Assembly: GCA_963971405.1 (NCBI GenBank)
Contig: OZ020485.1
Span: forward strand, 15,748,001-15,812,000
DNA: 64,000 nt
From: Psococerastis gibbosa
Taxonomy: Eukaryota > Arthropoda > Insecta > Psocodea > Psocidae
Direction of reading: 5' to 3'
Positions 1-11,999 of the stretch are shown here, piece after piece. The notes beneath the pieces are model-generated. The model made no database searches, was not told where the DNA came from, and worked only from the letters and a program-made list of their open reading frames with translations. Both the position numbers and the translations under genes were made by a program. Numbering within the stretch: the stretch's first letter is position 1; each line of letters opens with the position of its first letter.

Positions 1-900
1 GGAATGGAAGCACATAAAATGTTGATGGTAATATAACAACCTAAATTAAAACTGTGAATTTCAATCATGAAATTGGATATATTTTGGCTTCTTTTAATAA
101 ACAGCCCTAAGGCTCATATTTCGGGTTACCCAGGATTTTCAACAGTGGGGGGAGGGTGGGGGCAAATATGTATAATAACTGGATCGGGGGCAAATTAAGC
201 TGAGTTGCTTTAAATTTTGCAAATTTTGGCAATTCTTGCAATGATGGAAGGGTTGGGCGAAACGATAATATTATAGAACAGAGCCGTAAAGTTTTAGAAT
301 AGGGGGGGGGGGGAAGCAAAACTAAGAAGACCAACATCTGGTTTTTCGTGCATGCATAGGCTTCTCTTTTCACGGAATCACAAAAATGGTTTGATAGTTG
401 TGAACTTCGAATGATGTAGGACTGTTATGTAAAAATGTTATGAACCACGTCTTACATTACACGAGGCTGGAGCTGGTGCTAGAGGGGGCAAGATGGACCG
501 TTCCCCCGCCAACTTTACGCCCCTGATGTAGAATTGATAGCTTAAGCTACGTTTAACTGATAGAGGTGGTTTGCCAACTTGCGTGACTTACCTTTCCAGA
601 GCAGCAGTCTCCAATGGCCCAATTGCCATTATGCTGATCGCCAAAATCTTCTCTAGAAGTGACAAATAAAGAGGAAAACTATATATAGATATTTATAAAC
701 TAGAATCAAAAACAAAAAGTGAAACCCAATCATTCGTATAATACTCATGGGAAAAACCCGTGTAAACAGATGTATCTCAGCTATGTAAAAACCTTAAGCG
801 GTCAAGCCTAATTGGCGTTTACCGAGTGAAAACGTACCTGACTTGCGGTCAAAACTCGGGTAAGTCACACACAAATTGTCGCAACCCACAAACTACAGCA
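1..900. other. Intergenic, no gene recognised
   Basis: There is no convincing coding frame; the only long ORF (minus strand, 107-373) arises over poly-G/C and lacks any domain. Around 443-535 lies a fragment ending in CCGCCAACTTTACGCCCCTGA. The same ending recurs near 37535-37560, so this is probably one end of a non-autonomous DNA transposon (TIR beginning CAGGGGCGTAAAG on the other strand). Confidence 0.5.
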
Positions 901-1190
901 TCACTTTCCGGTTAAATGGATTTTGAATCTTCAAGAGCCAGGGCCGTAGACTGGGCCCATTGGGCCAATGGCCCGGGCTCCATTGATAAAAAATCTTATA
1001 TGAAAAAAATATATATATTCGTGTTCATAAAATTTAAAAGTTTTGCTCTCAAGAAGAATGTAGGGAACTTTTGATATGTTGTTCAAAATACCAATTAGAA
1101 CGCATGCGCACAGTTTCCAATTTACCTTAAGAGTGTATACGTCCCTTAGGAAATCGGCAGCCCGAAATGTAATAATTCTTATTTTTTATT

Positions 1191-1735
1191 GCTTTCCAAT
1201 TTATACGTAGTATAAGGAAAGCTTTGTGACGGTCGAAATTTTCGATTCCGAGATTTCAACGGATTTACACGTTTTAAGGTCCCTGGAACCCAAAAAAGTG
1301 TTTTTTACGAAGTGTCTATCTGTCTGTCTGTCTGTCTGTCTGTCTGTCGTTCTGTCTGTCTGTCTGTGCGTCGATTTCCGGGCCAACTACTCGGTCGATC
1401 TTGATGAAATTGGGCATGTAGGTTCACAAAAATCATACCTCGGAATATTCTTTTTATTTGGGGCTAACTTTATTTGGCGGGTTTTATTCTCAAAAACTCC
1501 AAAAAAACGTCTAAAAAAATTATTTCTCAAAAACGGCTCCAACGATTTCTTTTAAATTCACATATATTGTAGTCGTTATTAATGTTAATGAAATGCGGGG
1601 GTCACTTGCCCCTTGATAGGTTGCTTCCGGGGGTAAAAAAAATAAAAATAACTAAATTTTAATTAAAAATAACTAAAAAATAATTGTTCGAGTAAACTCG
1701 GACCGGTTCTTTAACTAACTAAGCAAGTTATTAAA
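1191..1735 (+). repeat. Dispersed repeat A, copy 1 (with GTCT microsatellite)
   Basis: This is a copy of a family seen at least eight times in the window. It opens with GCTTTCCAATTTATACG, then a conserved block (TTTACACGTTTTAAGGTCCC), a GTCT tetranucleotide run at about 1317-1370, and a distal block ending TTCGAGTAAACTCGGACCGG. Complete copies end with the inverse of the start (ATAAATTGGAAAGC), so the family has short terminal inverted repeats and looks like a non-autonomous DNA element. The frame across the GTCT run is a low-complexity artefact. Confidence 0.75.
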
Positions 1736-3447
1736 GTATTCGTTTATTTAAGTTGTAGAAGACTACTTTATGCATCATATCATAGGGTATTATTAATTTT
1801 TGATTTTGCAATTTTTTCATGGTAAAATTATAAAATGATAATGTAATTAATTATACATATGGTAATGATATCCGGAGGGGGGGCTACGGGTGCCCCCTAT
1901 TTACGGCAATGCCTAAAATATTTATATGAATTTTATGTTCTATATGAGCAGTCATTGAAAATAATAGGTTGCAGGTGGCCCCAGGACTCTAAAAAATATT
2001 TTGGCAATTCACGTTGCTTATTACCGGACAAAAATTATTTTTATAAGTGCAAGTACTTCATAGCCAAGTATAAATATAGCCTATTCCCCGCAATACACAG
2101 TAGCCCACCTGTTATTATTATTATTATTATTATTTTTTGGCTAAAGTCCTACCCCTAATAAATCACTGATGCGTGCTGGAAGGACGGGGGGGGGGGGGGA
2201 GGATTGATCTTTGGCTTTGATTCTCTCAACACGGCCCTGCATTTTCCGGTTCAATGGTTTTTGAATCTTCAAGAACCACTTGGTGGGAAAAAATACCTAT
2301 GCACCTGTTAAATTCTTAACACCCTGAATAAAGAATTTCCCAGTCACAGGCTAAGTATAGTTGGGTGCGGTACCTTAAATAGGACCCGCGGTGATTTCAA
2401 AGGCATCCAGGCACCTAATCGTATTATTTGGAAGTGTATTGGGTTCTTAAATGTCGGCTTTTTCGAGCGAATAAAGCGGGCTTAGAAAAGAATTTTTCAA
2501 ATTTGTATTTATTGTATATTTGATTTGGGACAATGCATCATGGGAGGGATATAATGTTTATAGGATGGGTGATTTCGGCTCTTTGGGTGGATTTTGGTGT
2601 GGCTTCTTTGCCTCGGATTCTCATCCATTTTAAAAGTAGGTATAACGTTTATACAATATTATAAGTTGTTGATTAAAATAATGAATAATTTAATGATATT
2701 ATCATAAATTTACTGATGAATTATGATAATGATGCTTGATGATTAATGATAAATAGAAAACCATATTACTGACTACTGTGAGTCATTACTGTAGTATTAA
2801 GAGTGTAGCAGCGGAGCCTTTCTGCCCTTTATGCGACACCCGGTAAGAGATGGACGGAAATCATCTTATGACGTGCCAGGCTCTTGTCAGTAGCTGAGGT
2901 TCACCAGATTATGTGTTGTATTCGGCTGCAAGAAAGCTGATGGCGCAAGCCTAGTGCTATGGTGTAATTAAAAAAAAAAAAGTATTAAGAGCTACATTGG
3001 AGCATACCAGAGGCACTGCTGCCAGTTAATGCTGCCTACTTTGCAGTTTACATATAATAACTAAAGGGTATAAATATGTATTGCTGTATTATTGTATGAA
3101 TTATTACATAAATAAATTTTGCCAACTTGAGTTGGTGAGTACCCCGCACACCATTAGGTTAAGGGGGCCTACAAAATAATTTGTTATGTAAATTATGTGA
3201 GAAATACACGAATTGTTATTATTGTAGACACAATTTTTTTCTTTCCTATTCATACGTTGGTATAAAGAAAGCTTTGTATTCGTGATCAAAATATCCGATA
3301 AAGTCGGTGAAAACGGGAATATCACATTAATATATTTTAAGAATCAGTGAAATTGTTCATACTTCCCTATTCGTCTATTAGTATAACCTAAGACTCATTC
3401 CTATACTTAGTTAAGTCCATTGTCGGTGTGGGGGAAACAATACAAAG

Positions 3448-4363
3448 AACCGGTCCGAGTTTACTCGAACATGCTTTCCAATTTATCAACATTAGTATAT
3501 CTTCTTCTTCTTCTTCAGCCAACTTGGCTGGTAGGCCATTTGACGCACATTAGTAGATAGAGAATACGAGTAATTTCATGGTAAATAATTTTCCAGTGGT
3601 TAAATTTCCGTTATTTCGGGGGGGGGGGGGGGTTGCCCACCTGACGTCACTGGAAGTGAGATAAATTCTAGAAAGGTCAGACAAACACATTAATTACCAC
3701 ACAGCAATAATTGCAGGGCACACAATGCATTTGAGCGCGAATTTTCTAAAAAAAATTCAAAAAATAATTTTTTGTGCAAAGCCAAATATTTTTTGGGAAA
3801 GCAACCTATCCGGTTGTTTCGTTACTCAATTTAACACCTAAAACATACCTGAAGGTAGAAATCATCGATAGAAAGGTTTCGCAGAAAAATTATTATTTAG
3901 TCATTTATCATTAAAATTTACATATTTTTATTTTTTTACCCCCCAAAGCAAACTATCAAGGGGCAAGCGACCCCCCGCATTTTATCAACATTAATAATAA
4001 CTACAATATATGCGAATTTAAAAGAAATCGTTGGAGCCGTTTTTGGGAAATAATTTTTTTAGATGTTTTTTTTGGAGTTTTTTGAGAATAAACCCCCCCC
4101 CCCCCCCAAATTGAGTTAGCCCCAAATAAAGAAAAAAATTGTCCCGAGGTATGATTTTTGTAAACCTACATGCCGAATTTCATCAATATCGACCGAGTAG
4201 TTTGCCCGGAAATCAACGAACAGACAGACAGACAGACATTTCGTAAAAACCACTTTTTTGGGTTTCTGGGACCTTAAAACGTGTAAATCCATTGAAATCT
4301 TGGGTTCGAAAATTTCGACCGACACAAAGCTTTCCTTATACTATGTATAAATTGGAAAGCAAA
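3448..4363 (-). repeat. Dispersed repeat A, near-complete copy
   Basis: This is the longest copy of the family, read on the minus strand. The start (GCTTTCCTTATACTATG and ATAAATTGGAAAGC near 4340-4363), the short GTCT run (about 4218-4240), the block TCGTTGGAGCCGTTTTTGG and the distal TCGAGTAAACTCGGACC (3448-3470) are all present. A poly-G run at about 3618-3632 and a CTT microsatellite (3500-3520) sit in the distal third. A truncated sister copy in the opposite direction starts at about 3239. Confidence 0.75.
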
Positions 4364-4598
4364 AATCCAATGGTGTCATTGGCAGAGAAGAGCCTTAATT
4401 GGAATTGGCACCACCATCTACCAATACAAAGAAGTGCCTAGCAGTGTTCCTTACCGATACTTCACAAAGGATCATGGGATTCGGCCTTAGTCATGCCTGA
4501 GGTTGCGAATTACGATGACAGGATTTAAAAAAAGTCAATTAATGATATAGCCTAAACTATAATTAGGTTAAAGAGTAAAAAGTAAAAAGTAAAGAACT

Positions 4599-4952
4599 TT
4601 GGCAGGAAAATAAAACATTTGAGTTGCCTAAAACTAAAAAAAGGGGGTGATATTACAATTTACAGGAACCCTCACGGGATATATTGCAGCCAAAAATGCT
4701 TAAATGATGTGGCGATCCTTCCGGAAAACAGAAGAATTTTGAGTCAAATTAACTTCTCTGACGTAATAGAAGAGTTTTCCGCTAGAAAAACTAGGGAAGT
4801 AAATTTGTTAGTTTTCCATTTTATAATTCAACGGCTACAGGAGTTACGTGATGAATCAGTAGAATCTGGGATGACAGGCAGTGGTCGTTATTTTCTCATT
4901 TATGGAACAAATGTAGAAAATGCGTTTGTGCATTTTTATCTAGTTCATGAGT
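4599..4952 (+). CDS. Orphan exon-like ORF, unknown protein
   Basis: There is an open frame of about 115 codons with no stop between a possible acceptor (TTTGGCAG, about 4591-4602) and a strong donor (GAGT|GTAAGT, exon end 4952). The peptide has ordinary composition, with CSQKCLND and a helical LLVFHFIIQRLQELRDES segment. I do not recognise a domain. No ATG suits the frame, so if real it is an internal exon or a decayed fragment of a mobile-element protein. A weakly similar DNA stretch (GGAGTTATGTGATGAAGCAG) occurs near 21612, which favours a repeated element over a unique gene. Confidence 0.3.
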
Positions 4953-4976
4953 GTAAGTCCAACCCAGCACAGGTTC

Positions 4977-5265
4977 AGTGGCGGAAACAGTCACGGGGGT
5001 CCCCCCCCCCAAAAAAAAAAGTTGTTTAAAAGGTGGCAAAATGACAAATTCTTTTTTTTTTTAAACATGAAACATGAAATGTGTTATTGTCATACTCCTT
5101 TAAATGGTTTCGTGTCGTTCTGCAAGTATATACCAAGCAACCAGAATGGATCAGAAAAAGTAAATCCGATACTTAAATCGAATACCATATTGTTTTTATT
5201 CTCAGTTTATACCTGAGACGGCTTTTTGAGGGATGACTCCCCCCCCCCCAATAAAAAGCTGTATC
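4977..5265. mobile_element. Possible hAT-type MITE, no clear target duplication
   Basis: The left end CAGTGGCGGAAACAG and the inverse of the right end (CAGTGGCAGATACAG) resemble hAT terminal inverted repeats, each followed by a poly-C/G run. The flanking 8-mers (CACAGGTT and CATAGAAC) do not match. Either one end is wrongly placed or the copy is rearranged. Confidence 0.4.
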
Positions 5266-5320
5266 TGCCACTGCATAGAACCCTCCAACTGTAAATCTGC
5301 CACTGGTCTATTTTGTACTT

Positions 5321-5646
5321 CAGACATTCAAGACTTAGGTTGCGTTTCCACCGATCTCGCATTGCAGAATGCAAATGACATTGACGGAAATTAGAATTTT
5401 TCTTTTTATAGAAATCTATTAACATGTTTGTACTTATCATATCCCATGATTTTTTTAATTTTAGTTTGTTTGTTTGTGATTTTACTGTATGATCATTGAT
5501 CAATTTTAACTATGGCATAGAGGAAAATAAACATTCCCGTCAATTCTGCAATGCGAGGTCGATGGAAACGCCACCTAAGTCTTGAATGTCTGCTACCACA
5601 TCACCGTTTTTGGAAATAGCCCTAGCCGGTCAATGGAATGGGCACC
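5321..5646. mobile_element. Composite palindromic MITE, left outer arm truncated
   Basis: An inner palindromic element (5338-5575; ends TTGCGTTTCCACC and GGAAACGCCACC) sits between arms of an outer palindrome (ACATTCAAGACTTA on the left, TAAGTCTTGAATGT on the right). The right outer arm runs on through GTCTGCTACCACAT to a typical end (TGGAATGGGCACC, followed by TTA). The left outer arm is cut at about 5321. The same inner-in-outer arrangement recurs complete at 37830-38224. Confidence 0.7.
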
Positions 5647-5649
5647 TTA

Positions 5650-6340
5650 GAGTCACATACGCATTAAAATGGATACAAATTCCAAGCCCTTATACAGATA
5701 CACAGTACCTACAAGGACAACAAAAACCAAATCAGAAGTAACCAACAAACAACTCGTATCGCCCTATAACCATGTCAAATCCGATTTCTAGTGATTCAAA
5801 AAACATTAGTATGTTTTTCTTGCATTCATGTCTGTTCAGCCATGTGGGCAAGCTACCTGAGCCTCTTCAAAAACGTGCCGAAACATACTGAATGAGGCTA
5901 AGCAAACAGCTTTGCCTTTTTCGGCGGTGTATGCCGCATTATCACAAAGGTTTTGTAGGTGTTTCGCATTGTACGTAGTCACTGCCCGTGCCTAATCAGG
6001 TGCGGCTTTTGAAGGCTCTTTCGATTATTTATCATTTTTGGGTGTAAGATTTGTTTTGTAATTTGTTGCTGTGACTTTTGTGGGTTTGGTGAAGATGCTG
6101 TGTATTTTTCGAGGTAAGGATTATTAAGTGTACACATGGCCGCCCCATATGAAATTTTTTTAGAGGGCCTTAGACCTCAAGACCTCAGAGACGGGCAAAG
6201 CAATATGTTTTGAAAGTCAAATTGTCACCACAATTTAATTTTTTTACTGATTGAGATTGATATAACTGACAAGCGGGTCTCCCCAATAATAATAAGTGAT
6301 AATTCTGTAATGTATGTTATCAATGTTAATGATAATGTTA
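5650..6340. other. Unannotated stretch
   Basis: AT-rich sequence with no long reading frame, RNA gene or inverted repeat that I can support. Confidence 0.5.
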
Positions 6341-6348
6341 CCTTAACA

Positions 6349-6670
6349 CAGTGGTTTCCAAACTTTGCACAACACAACTCTCTAGGGGCACCGTGGCGCT
6401 ATATCGAACAAAAGTAATTCCGAGTTAGAATTTAGACCAGATAAACCATAAATAATTGACAATTTAAAACTACAAAGTATTTTTCATGTTATTCCCGCCC
6501 AAGTTCATGATATCAATGCATTACAAGTATCTAGGACAGGTACGAAAAGGTAAGGTAGGTACGATTTGTTCTTACGTAGGCTTACATTTACAATACAGAA
6601 TTGGATTAGCTAGAAGTTCGGGCCATGCTGGCCGCCACCTCCAAAAAACCTAATCTAAGTTTGGGAACTG
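6349..6670. mobile_element. hAT-type MITE with 8-bp target duplication
   Basis: The left end CAGTGGTTTCCAAACTT and the inverse of the right end, CAGTTCCCAAACTTAG, form imperfect terminal inverted repeats. The flanks CCTTAACA (6341-6348) and CCTTGACA (6671-6678) match at 7 of 8 positions, as expected for an hAT target duplication that has since mutated. It is 322 bp with no transposase, so it is non-autonomous. A related left end (CAGTGGTTCCCAACC) appears near 51184. Confidence 0.8.
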
Positions 6671-6720
6671 CCTTGACATAAAGAGATATATAACAGAGCC
6701 TACATACTGTACGTATATTA

Positions 6721-7227
6721 GGGGTCTTCACAGTGTTCTTGTTATCGAGTTAGATGTGCTATTCAAGTTAACAATCGTGAATGGACCTCGGGAGTGAGTT
6801 ATCATGTTATATCGACAGAGTAAACAACGTGGTAGTAGTCAGACGTTCGTGGCAAGGGTTTAAAGAAAGTGGCAGAACTCTATTCTAGTGCCACATTTGT
6901 TTATATTTTTTAATTTTTGTTCATTTTGGTTATTATAATTTTAAGTATTTACGGTAATTGCTTGTGATAGTAGATTATACAAATAAATTTAAATACTACA
7001 AAATTTTAAACGGGTGTTTCAAATCAATCGACAAAAACAAATATGGCGGCGGTCAAACCTGAGCTGTAGCAAGGTAAATAACACGTTAACCAACTTGGAA
7101 GTGGGTTTAGGATAGCACGCTGGTTAGCTGGTTGTCGGGTTATCGGTGTGTTAACTTAGCTTGATATAACATAACATATATAACTAGGTAGCCTATAACT
7201 CGATAACACGAACATTGTGAAGACCCC
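6721..7227. mobile_element. MITE, GGGGTCTTCACA termini
   Basis: Terminal inverted repeats are GGGGTCTTCACAGTGTTC at the left and the inverse of GAACATTGTGAAGACCCC at the right; the pairing continues through TTATCGAGTTA. Flanking TA is consistent with a TA-targeting (Tc1/mariner-like) element. It is 507 bp and has no coding capacity. A diverged relative is at 18893-19261. Confidence 0.75.
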
Positions 7228-8559
7228 TAATGATATAATTGAGCCAGGTGTCAAGTCTGCTTACTGGTGAGTATTTCGCGATGTTCATCCTATTTTATAT
7301 CATGAAATAAGATGAAATTACTGTAAACCGTCATATTTGTAATTGAGGGACATAGAACAGAAACATGTATTTTTCTATTTAGGCATACCTAGGTATAATG
7401 TCATGCACATATAAAAACTAACACAATACAATTACATTTTGAATTAAACAGACAATTAAATAAGTACTGTCTCTCTCTTCTTCGTATGTTACATGGAATG
7501 CCATGTTTAGTAATCATGCAGTGTCAGCCATTTCATTTTGGCTAATGGTTTTTATTTATTTTTTATCTATTTTATTTAAGTGGTTTGGAATAGTCCAGAT
7601 GGTAGGAAGATCAAGGGCCAAAACTCGAAATAAAAAGAAAAACACATCTACTGGATTTATGCTGAGTGCTCACCTGTAAAAGATGTGATGAAAGCTTTGT
7701 ATAGGCCTATTTCGTTAAGATATAGTGGGATTAGTATCTGCGGGCCTGCTATAGCCGTTTCTTTTTTCGTTTTTTTCGTTTTATTTCTTATTTTAGCCTA
7801 AGATTAATAATGTAAACAAGATAATTTATAAAGAAAAGAGCTATTCTAAATCGTTTAGTTTTCATTTTTAACCCCAAGAATAAGTTAATACTAAACGGTA
7901 TAATTATAATACCTACTTATTTATGTCCAAGCACGCATCCAAGGGAAAAGACACAGGGGACATGTCCCCCCCCCCCCCAAATTGTCAGATTCACTGCATA
8001 CTGTAGCGTACCTAGGGTTTCATTAAAAATATATGTATTTACACGTTAGAAATATAAAAAGCGAAAATTCGAATGACAGAAGCCTGACAACTTTTGAATT
8101 TTGCTATGATCACCCATTTATTTACAGTAATAATTAATTGTTATAGTATGCTTTTTACATCTTTTATTCACGGTAGAAAGCGTTAAAAAAAAATTTGCCC
8201 CCCCCCCCCCCAACCAAAATGCTGTGTACATGCTTGTTTATGTCCGCTGGAGGTGTTTTTCTAATTGCTGGGATTATTATTTTTTGAACTTGTATAATAT
8301 AGGCTAAATTTTCGTATAATTTATTTATATTTCACAATATTCATTATAAATATTTCAATAATAAGCCTACTATATTGCATATAGGTATTAGGTACCCTAT
8401 TATATGGACTTTCTGACATTCAGGCAGAGCAAAAAGACTGAAATTAAGTGATTTTCTTCAAGACACAGTCAAATTACAGTACCTGTAAGACATTGGTCGA
8501 ATTTTAGCCCTTTCAACCCTCTCTTACAACGCTAATGTATTCTTTAGTCACAATCCATT

Positions 8560-8720
8560 GATTGGTTTGCAGTAGTTTAGTGGATAGCGATGTGAACTTT
8601 CGTAAGAAGTCGCGGGTCCCATTCACCCATGTGCAGTTCGAAATAATTATTCATGTGAGAAGCCGATAACGATAATCAGGAGGACATTCATGTCATATCA
8701 GTTCAAACACGAAAGCATTG
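8560..8720 (+). repeat. tRNA-like head of a possible SINE
   Basis: GTAGTTTAGTGGATAGC resembles a tRNA A box and D arm, and a degraded B-box-like stretch (GCGGGTCCCATTC) follows. Downstream, AATCAGGAGG and the AACACGAAAG block recur at about 11640-11710. It is too degraded to be a functional tRNA. Confidence 0.4.
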
Positions 8721-9777
8721 CATGTATAACACTATATGTTATTTATTCAATGACCAAAGCCTGGAGCTATATAGCCCAAGTTCCAAAGTTGAAACCATGC
8801 CGAAGCAAAAATTGTGTGAAAGACAGTGTTATGTATGAATTGCGAGTCCCCTGACACCTTGAAGGGAGTCCCAACTAGAAGTAGGTCGTTCTTACTGGAG
8901 CCGTTCCTAAGGATGTTTCTTGAGCTAGGAACTAGTTGCAACGGCTCCCGGATACAAAAATATTAGGTTCTTGAGGAACGCAATGCAAAATGGGGATATC
9001 CGGATTGCCGGTCAGTTATTCAACAAGTTCTTACTCCACGGAAAATTAGTGTTAATGAAAATATATTTTTTACATAAGCTAACCATTGGCAAACGGGTTC
9101 CTATAGAGTATGAACTGAGTACGATTACTAGTCACCAGTATTGGGATTAAGCCTAAGCCAGGAAATGGTTCCTAAAAGAACGCGCATTAGGAACCGTTAT
9201 TCTTGAATCACTGGAACTGGTAACGCAAGCTCCTGAAAAAACCAGGAACGGCACACCTCTAGTCCTAACAAGGTAGATAGATAAGGAGAAGAAGACATTT
9301 TTAAACCTATTGCGCATATTTTCGTTCTAAGCATGACAATACATCACTAAAAACTAGTACTAAAGGTCCATAAAAAACTGAATAAGGCTGGTCCGGTACC
9401 GGCAAAAGTATTTAAAAGAAAGGCGTCGAGCAGTCTCGCGGCTGGGGTGTGAGGATACCGTCCAAATTGAACCGCAACGCTGGAATACATTACAAGCGCG
9501 TCATCTCACAATCTACAAAGACGTCTGCTCACACCTGTTTAGCGTGGCCGAGCCCGACAAATCGTCGTACCTGAAAACTAATGAAACTATAGTGAGCCAT
9601 GAAATGAACCGATAACTTTTTATCCTAGACCTGGGCCGACATCCTTGAGTACCTTAGGCACATTCCACCTCATAGCTAGGTAGCATAGGCGCAATTTTCA
9701 AAAGGGGAGGGTGCAATTAGGAAACAGAATTTAAGAAAAAGTAGAATAATTTTTTTTTTTTTTTTTTTTTATTTTTT

Positions 9778-9985
9778 ATTCTGGACATGTAGAGTTGTGG
9801 TACCGAATCTGACTTTCACCCGAAAGGTTGTTGGTTCGAGTCCCACTCTTCCTACATTTTCTGCCCATGCTTCGGAGGACATGTAAAGCAGGCGGAATTT
9901 CCTAGTTGAGGGTAAGAGAGGGATTTATAGCCCTAATTCCGCTAGGTTGGTTCAGTAATAGAACAAAAACGTCAGTATTAATTAA
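9778..9985 (+). repeat. tRNA-Glu-derived SINE, copy 1
   Basis: The head reads ATCTGACTTTCACCCGAAAGG and then TTGGTTCGAGTCCCA. This resembles the anticodon arm of a tRNA-Glu (loop CTTTCAC, anticodon TTC) followed by a B box. The body (TGCTTCGGAGGACATGTAAA) and tail (TAGAACAAAAA) are shared with copies at about 11826 and 38733. Each copy ends in a different AT-rich simple repeat, here an ATTA run. The cloverleaf is degraded, so this is a SINE and not a tRNA gene. Confidence 0.8.
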
Positions 9986-10900
9986 TTAATTAATTAAGAA
10001 TAAATAAATAAATTAAATTAATTAATTAATCCGGGCTGATGGGCCGTGGTGGAGCTGAAAGTGAACTTCTAAATGTTTCGTTAACAGCTGCGGTCGAATA
10101 CTTCAGGTTTCGAAGGTTGTACCTCGTCGGCTCCGTAGCAAGTCAGAAAGTGTCACTCAGTTATACAGTCACTTGCGTTTGGAAATTCATAAATTGGCAT
10201 AGTTTCATCCCCGACCTGAGGGCTGAGAGGGAGATAGTGTAAATTTCCTCAAATTTACAAGGACAAAACCAGAGTTGGGCAATGATTGGTCAATGTTGGA
10301 AAGGCAAGTATCTCCCCTTGTTTACGCCTATGTTAGGTTCTAGGTAGGCAGGGTGTTCAAATAGATGAACCCTTCGCACCACACCACCTGGTAGGTGCTT
10401 ATTAGGTTTTTTGGGGGGGCCATTTTTCGGGGTATTCCGTCAAATTATTGCGTGCTTACGTTGATTTTAGCCGCTTTGATTTCTCTAAGGGTTCATTAAA
10501 GATATGTACAGTATACATAGACTCAGGTTAATATTTAGGTTGTAGGTGGCTGGGTTGTTATTTTCGGCTTCTTTTAAACTTGTCACAATTTTGCTCTCGA
10601 GCAACAAATTGCTGTAGCTGGTAGAAATGGGGGGGGGGGGGAGCAAGTGTTAGGTGTACTCCTATTCTGTCGTGGTAACCGTATAGCTGATTTCAGGCAT
10701 GCGTATCTAAATAGGATACATGCTGCATGTTATATTTACTATGTATAAAATTAAATTGAACACGCGTTAAAATCTGAAACCTAGCGATAATTAAAACTAT
10801 TAAATTAAACCTAATTAAACCAAATTATTTATGCACCTCTATGAGCTGTTGAGGAAAGCTATCCCACTCAACCGACTCAACCGATAGGCTGTGATTTGCG

Positions 10901-11300
10901 CAGGCTTAGGAATAGGCAGAGTAGGCAACTGCCTAGGGGCTAGAGGCCCCCACACGAAAGGGCCACCACAAAATTAAAACAAAAACACATTTAAAAGGTA
11001 AAAATAAGTAAGTAAATTTCTTATGGCAAAAATAATTTTAAATTTTTCTTATGGTGGGTAATTTAGTGTCGTGGCATTAATTGCACCTGACAGTGACACG
11101 TTATCGTTACAAAAAATAAAATGTAAGGACAAGTATTATGCTCTTATTTTTTATTTTTCCCTAGCTCTTTTCCTAATATTCTACTATATACTATAAATCT
11201 GCAGTGCAACAGTGAGGGAAAGCCAATGGAGCTGCTTCTTTTATGAGCGCCCCCGCAGAGAACTGTGCCTAGGGGCCTCCGAATCCAAAATCGGGCCCTG
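10901..11300. mobile_element. hAT-type MITE, 400 bp
   Basis: The left end is CAGGCTTAGGAATAGG. The right end, read inversely, is CAGGGCCCGATTTTGG. Subterminal GCCTAGGGGC occurs near both ends. Flanks GATTTGCG (10893-10900) and GATTTCCG (11301-11308) match at 7 of 8 positions, a typical hAT target duplication. There is no transposase. Confidence 0.75.
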
Positions 11301-11634
11301 GATTTCCGGCTCCATCAATTTTAACAATGTGTATGTATCGTACACATAGGTACATAATATGTACAGGTATATACATTTTGACATAAAATAAACTGTAGCT
11401 AACCTTTAGGAAGCATATAGAACTTATAAGCGCCTCTTTCTGTACGAATTGCTGGGGGTCGCACTTCGACTCCCAGTTCCAGGTTTTTGCTAAAAAATAA
11501 CTCAAGATGTAGGTATCTAAAATTGATCAACTGACTGTTGTAGTGAGGTATTTCTTAATAAAAGTTGAAGAAAACTACATGCTGTTTCTGCTGTTACGGT
11601 ATTTTATTCTGGTACGTTTTCCATTATTATCCAC

Positions 11635-11825
11635 TGGTTAGGAATCCACTGTAATCAGGAGGTCCCCTCATTAAATACAATAGCCAGTCAAAACACGAAA
11701 GTTTGGCGCTGTGTTAGTTCCATGGTTGAACCCATGCCCGAGAAATAAATTGTGTGAACGAAAGAGATTGTGTTATGTATGAATTATTGAGACTCCATTG
11801 ACACCCTAAAGGTCGTGTCCTACAC
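11635..11825 (+). repeat. Repeat with ATCCACTGTAATCAGGAGGTCC
   Basis: The GGAATCCACTGTAATCAGG block is nearly the same as the 3' end of the repeats at about 21780-21935 and 55010-55195. Its following sequence (AACACGAAAG, TGTGTTATGTATGAATT) matches the region after 8680. It is probably a chimeric SINE-like fragment. Confidence 0.5.
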
Positions 11826-11965
11826 TTGCTACATTTTCTGGCCATGCTTCGGAGGGCATGTAAAGCAGGTGGTCCCGGGCCTTCCTAGTTGAGTGTAAGA
11901 GAGGGCTTTACAGATCTAACAGCTAACTCCGCTAGGTAGGCTTAGTAATAGAACAAAAAGTCATC
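11826..11965 (+). repeat. tRNA-Glu SINE, copy 2 (5'-truncated)
   Basis: It lacks the tRNA-like head but shares the body (TGCTTCGGAGGGCATGTAAA), the segment TTCCTAGTTGAGTGTAAGAG and the tail TAATAGAACAAAAAG with the copies at 9778 and 38733. It ends in a short AT-rich run. Confidence 0.75.
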
Positions 11966-11999
11966 ATTTATTCATTTTACTTAAGGGTTTGATAAAGAA

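Noticed and set aside
107..373. Minus-strand 88-codon ORF
   Set aside because: Depends on poly-G/C tracts giving proline runs, with no domain and no splice sites that make sense.
1226..1555. Open frame with SVCLSVCLSV repeat
   Set aside because: It is translation of the GTCT microsatellite in repeat A. The same frame appears, broken differently, in other copies (4116-4325, 47694-47927).
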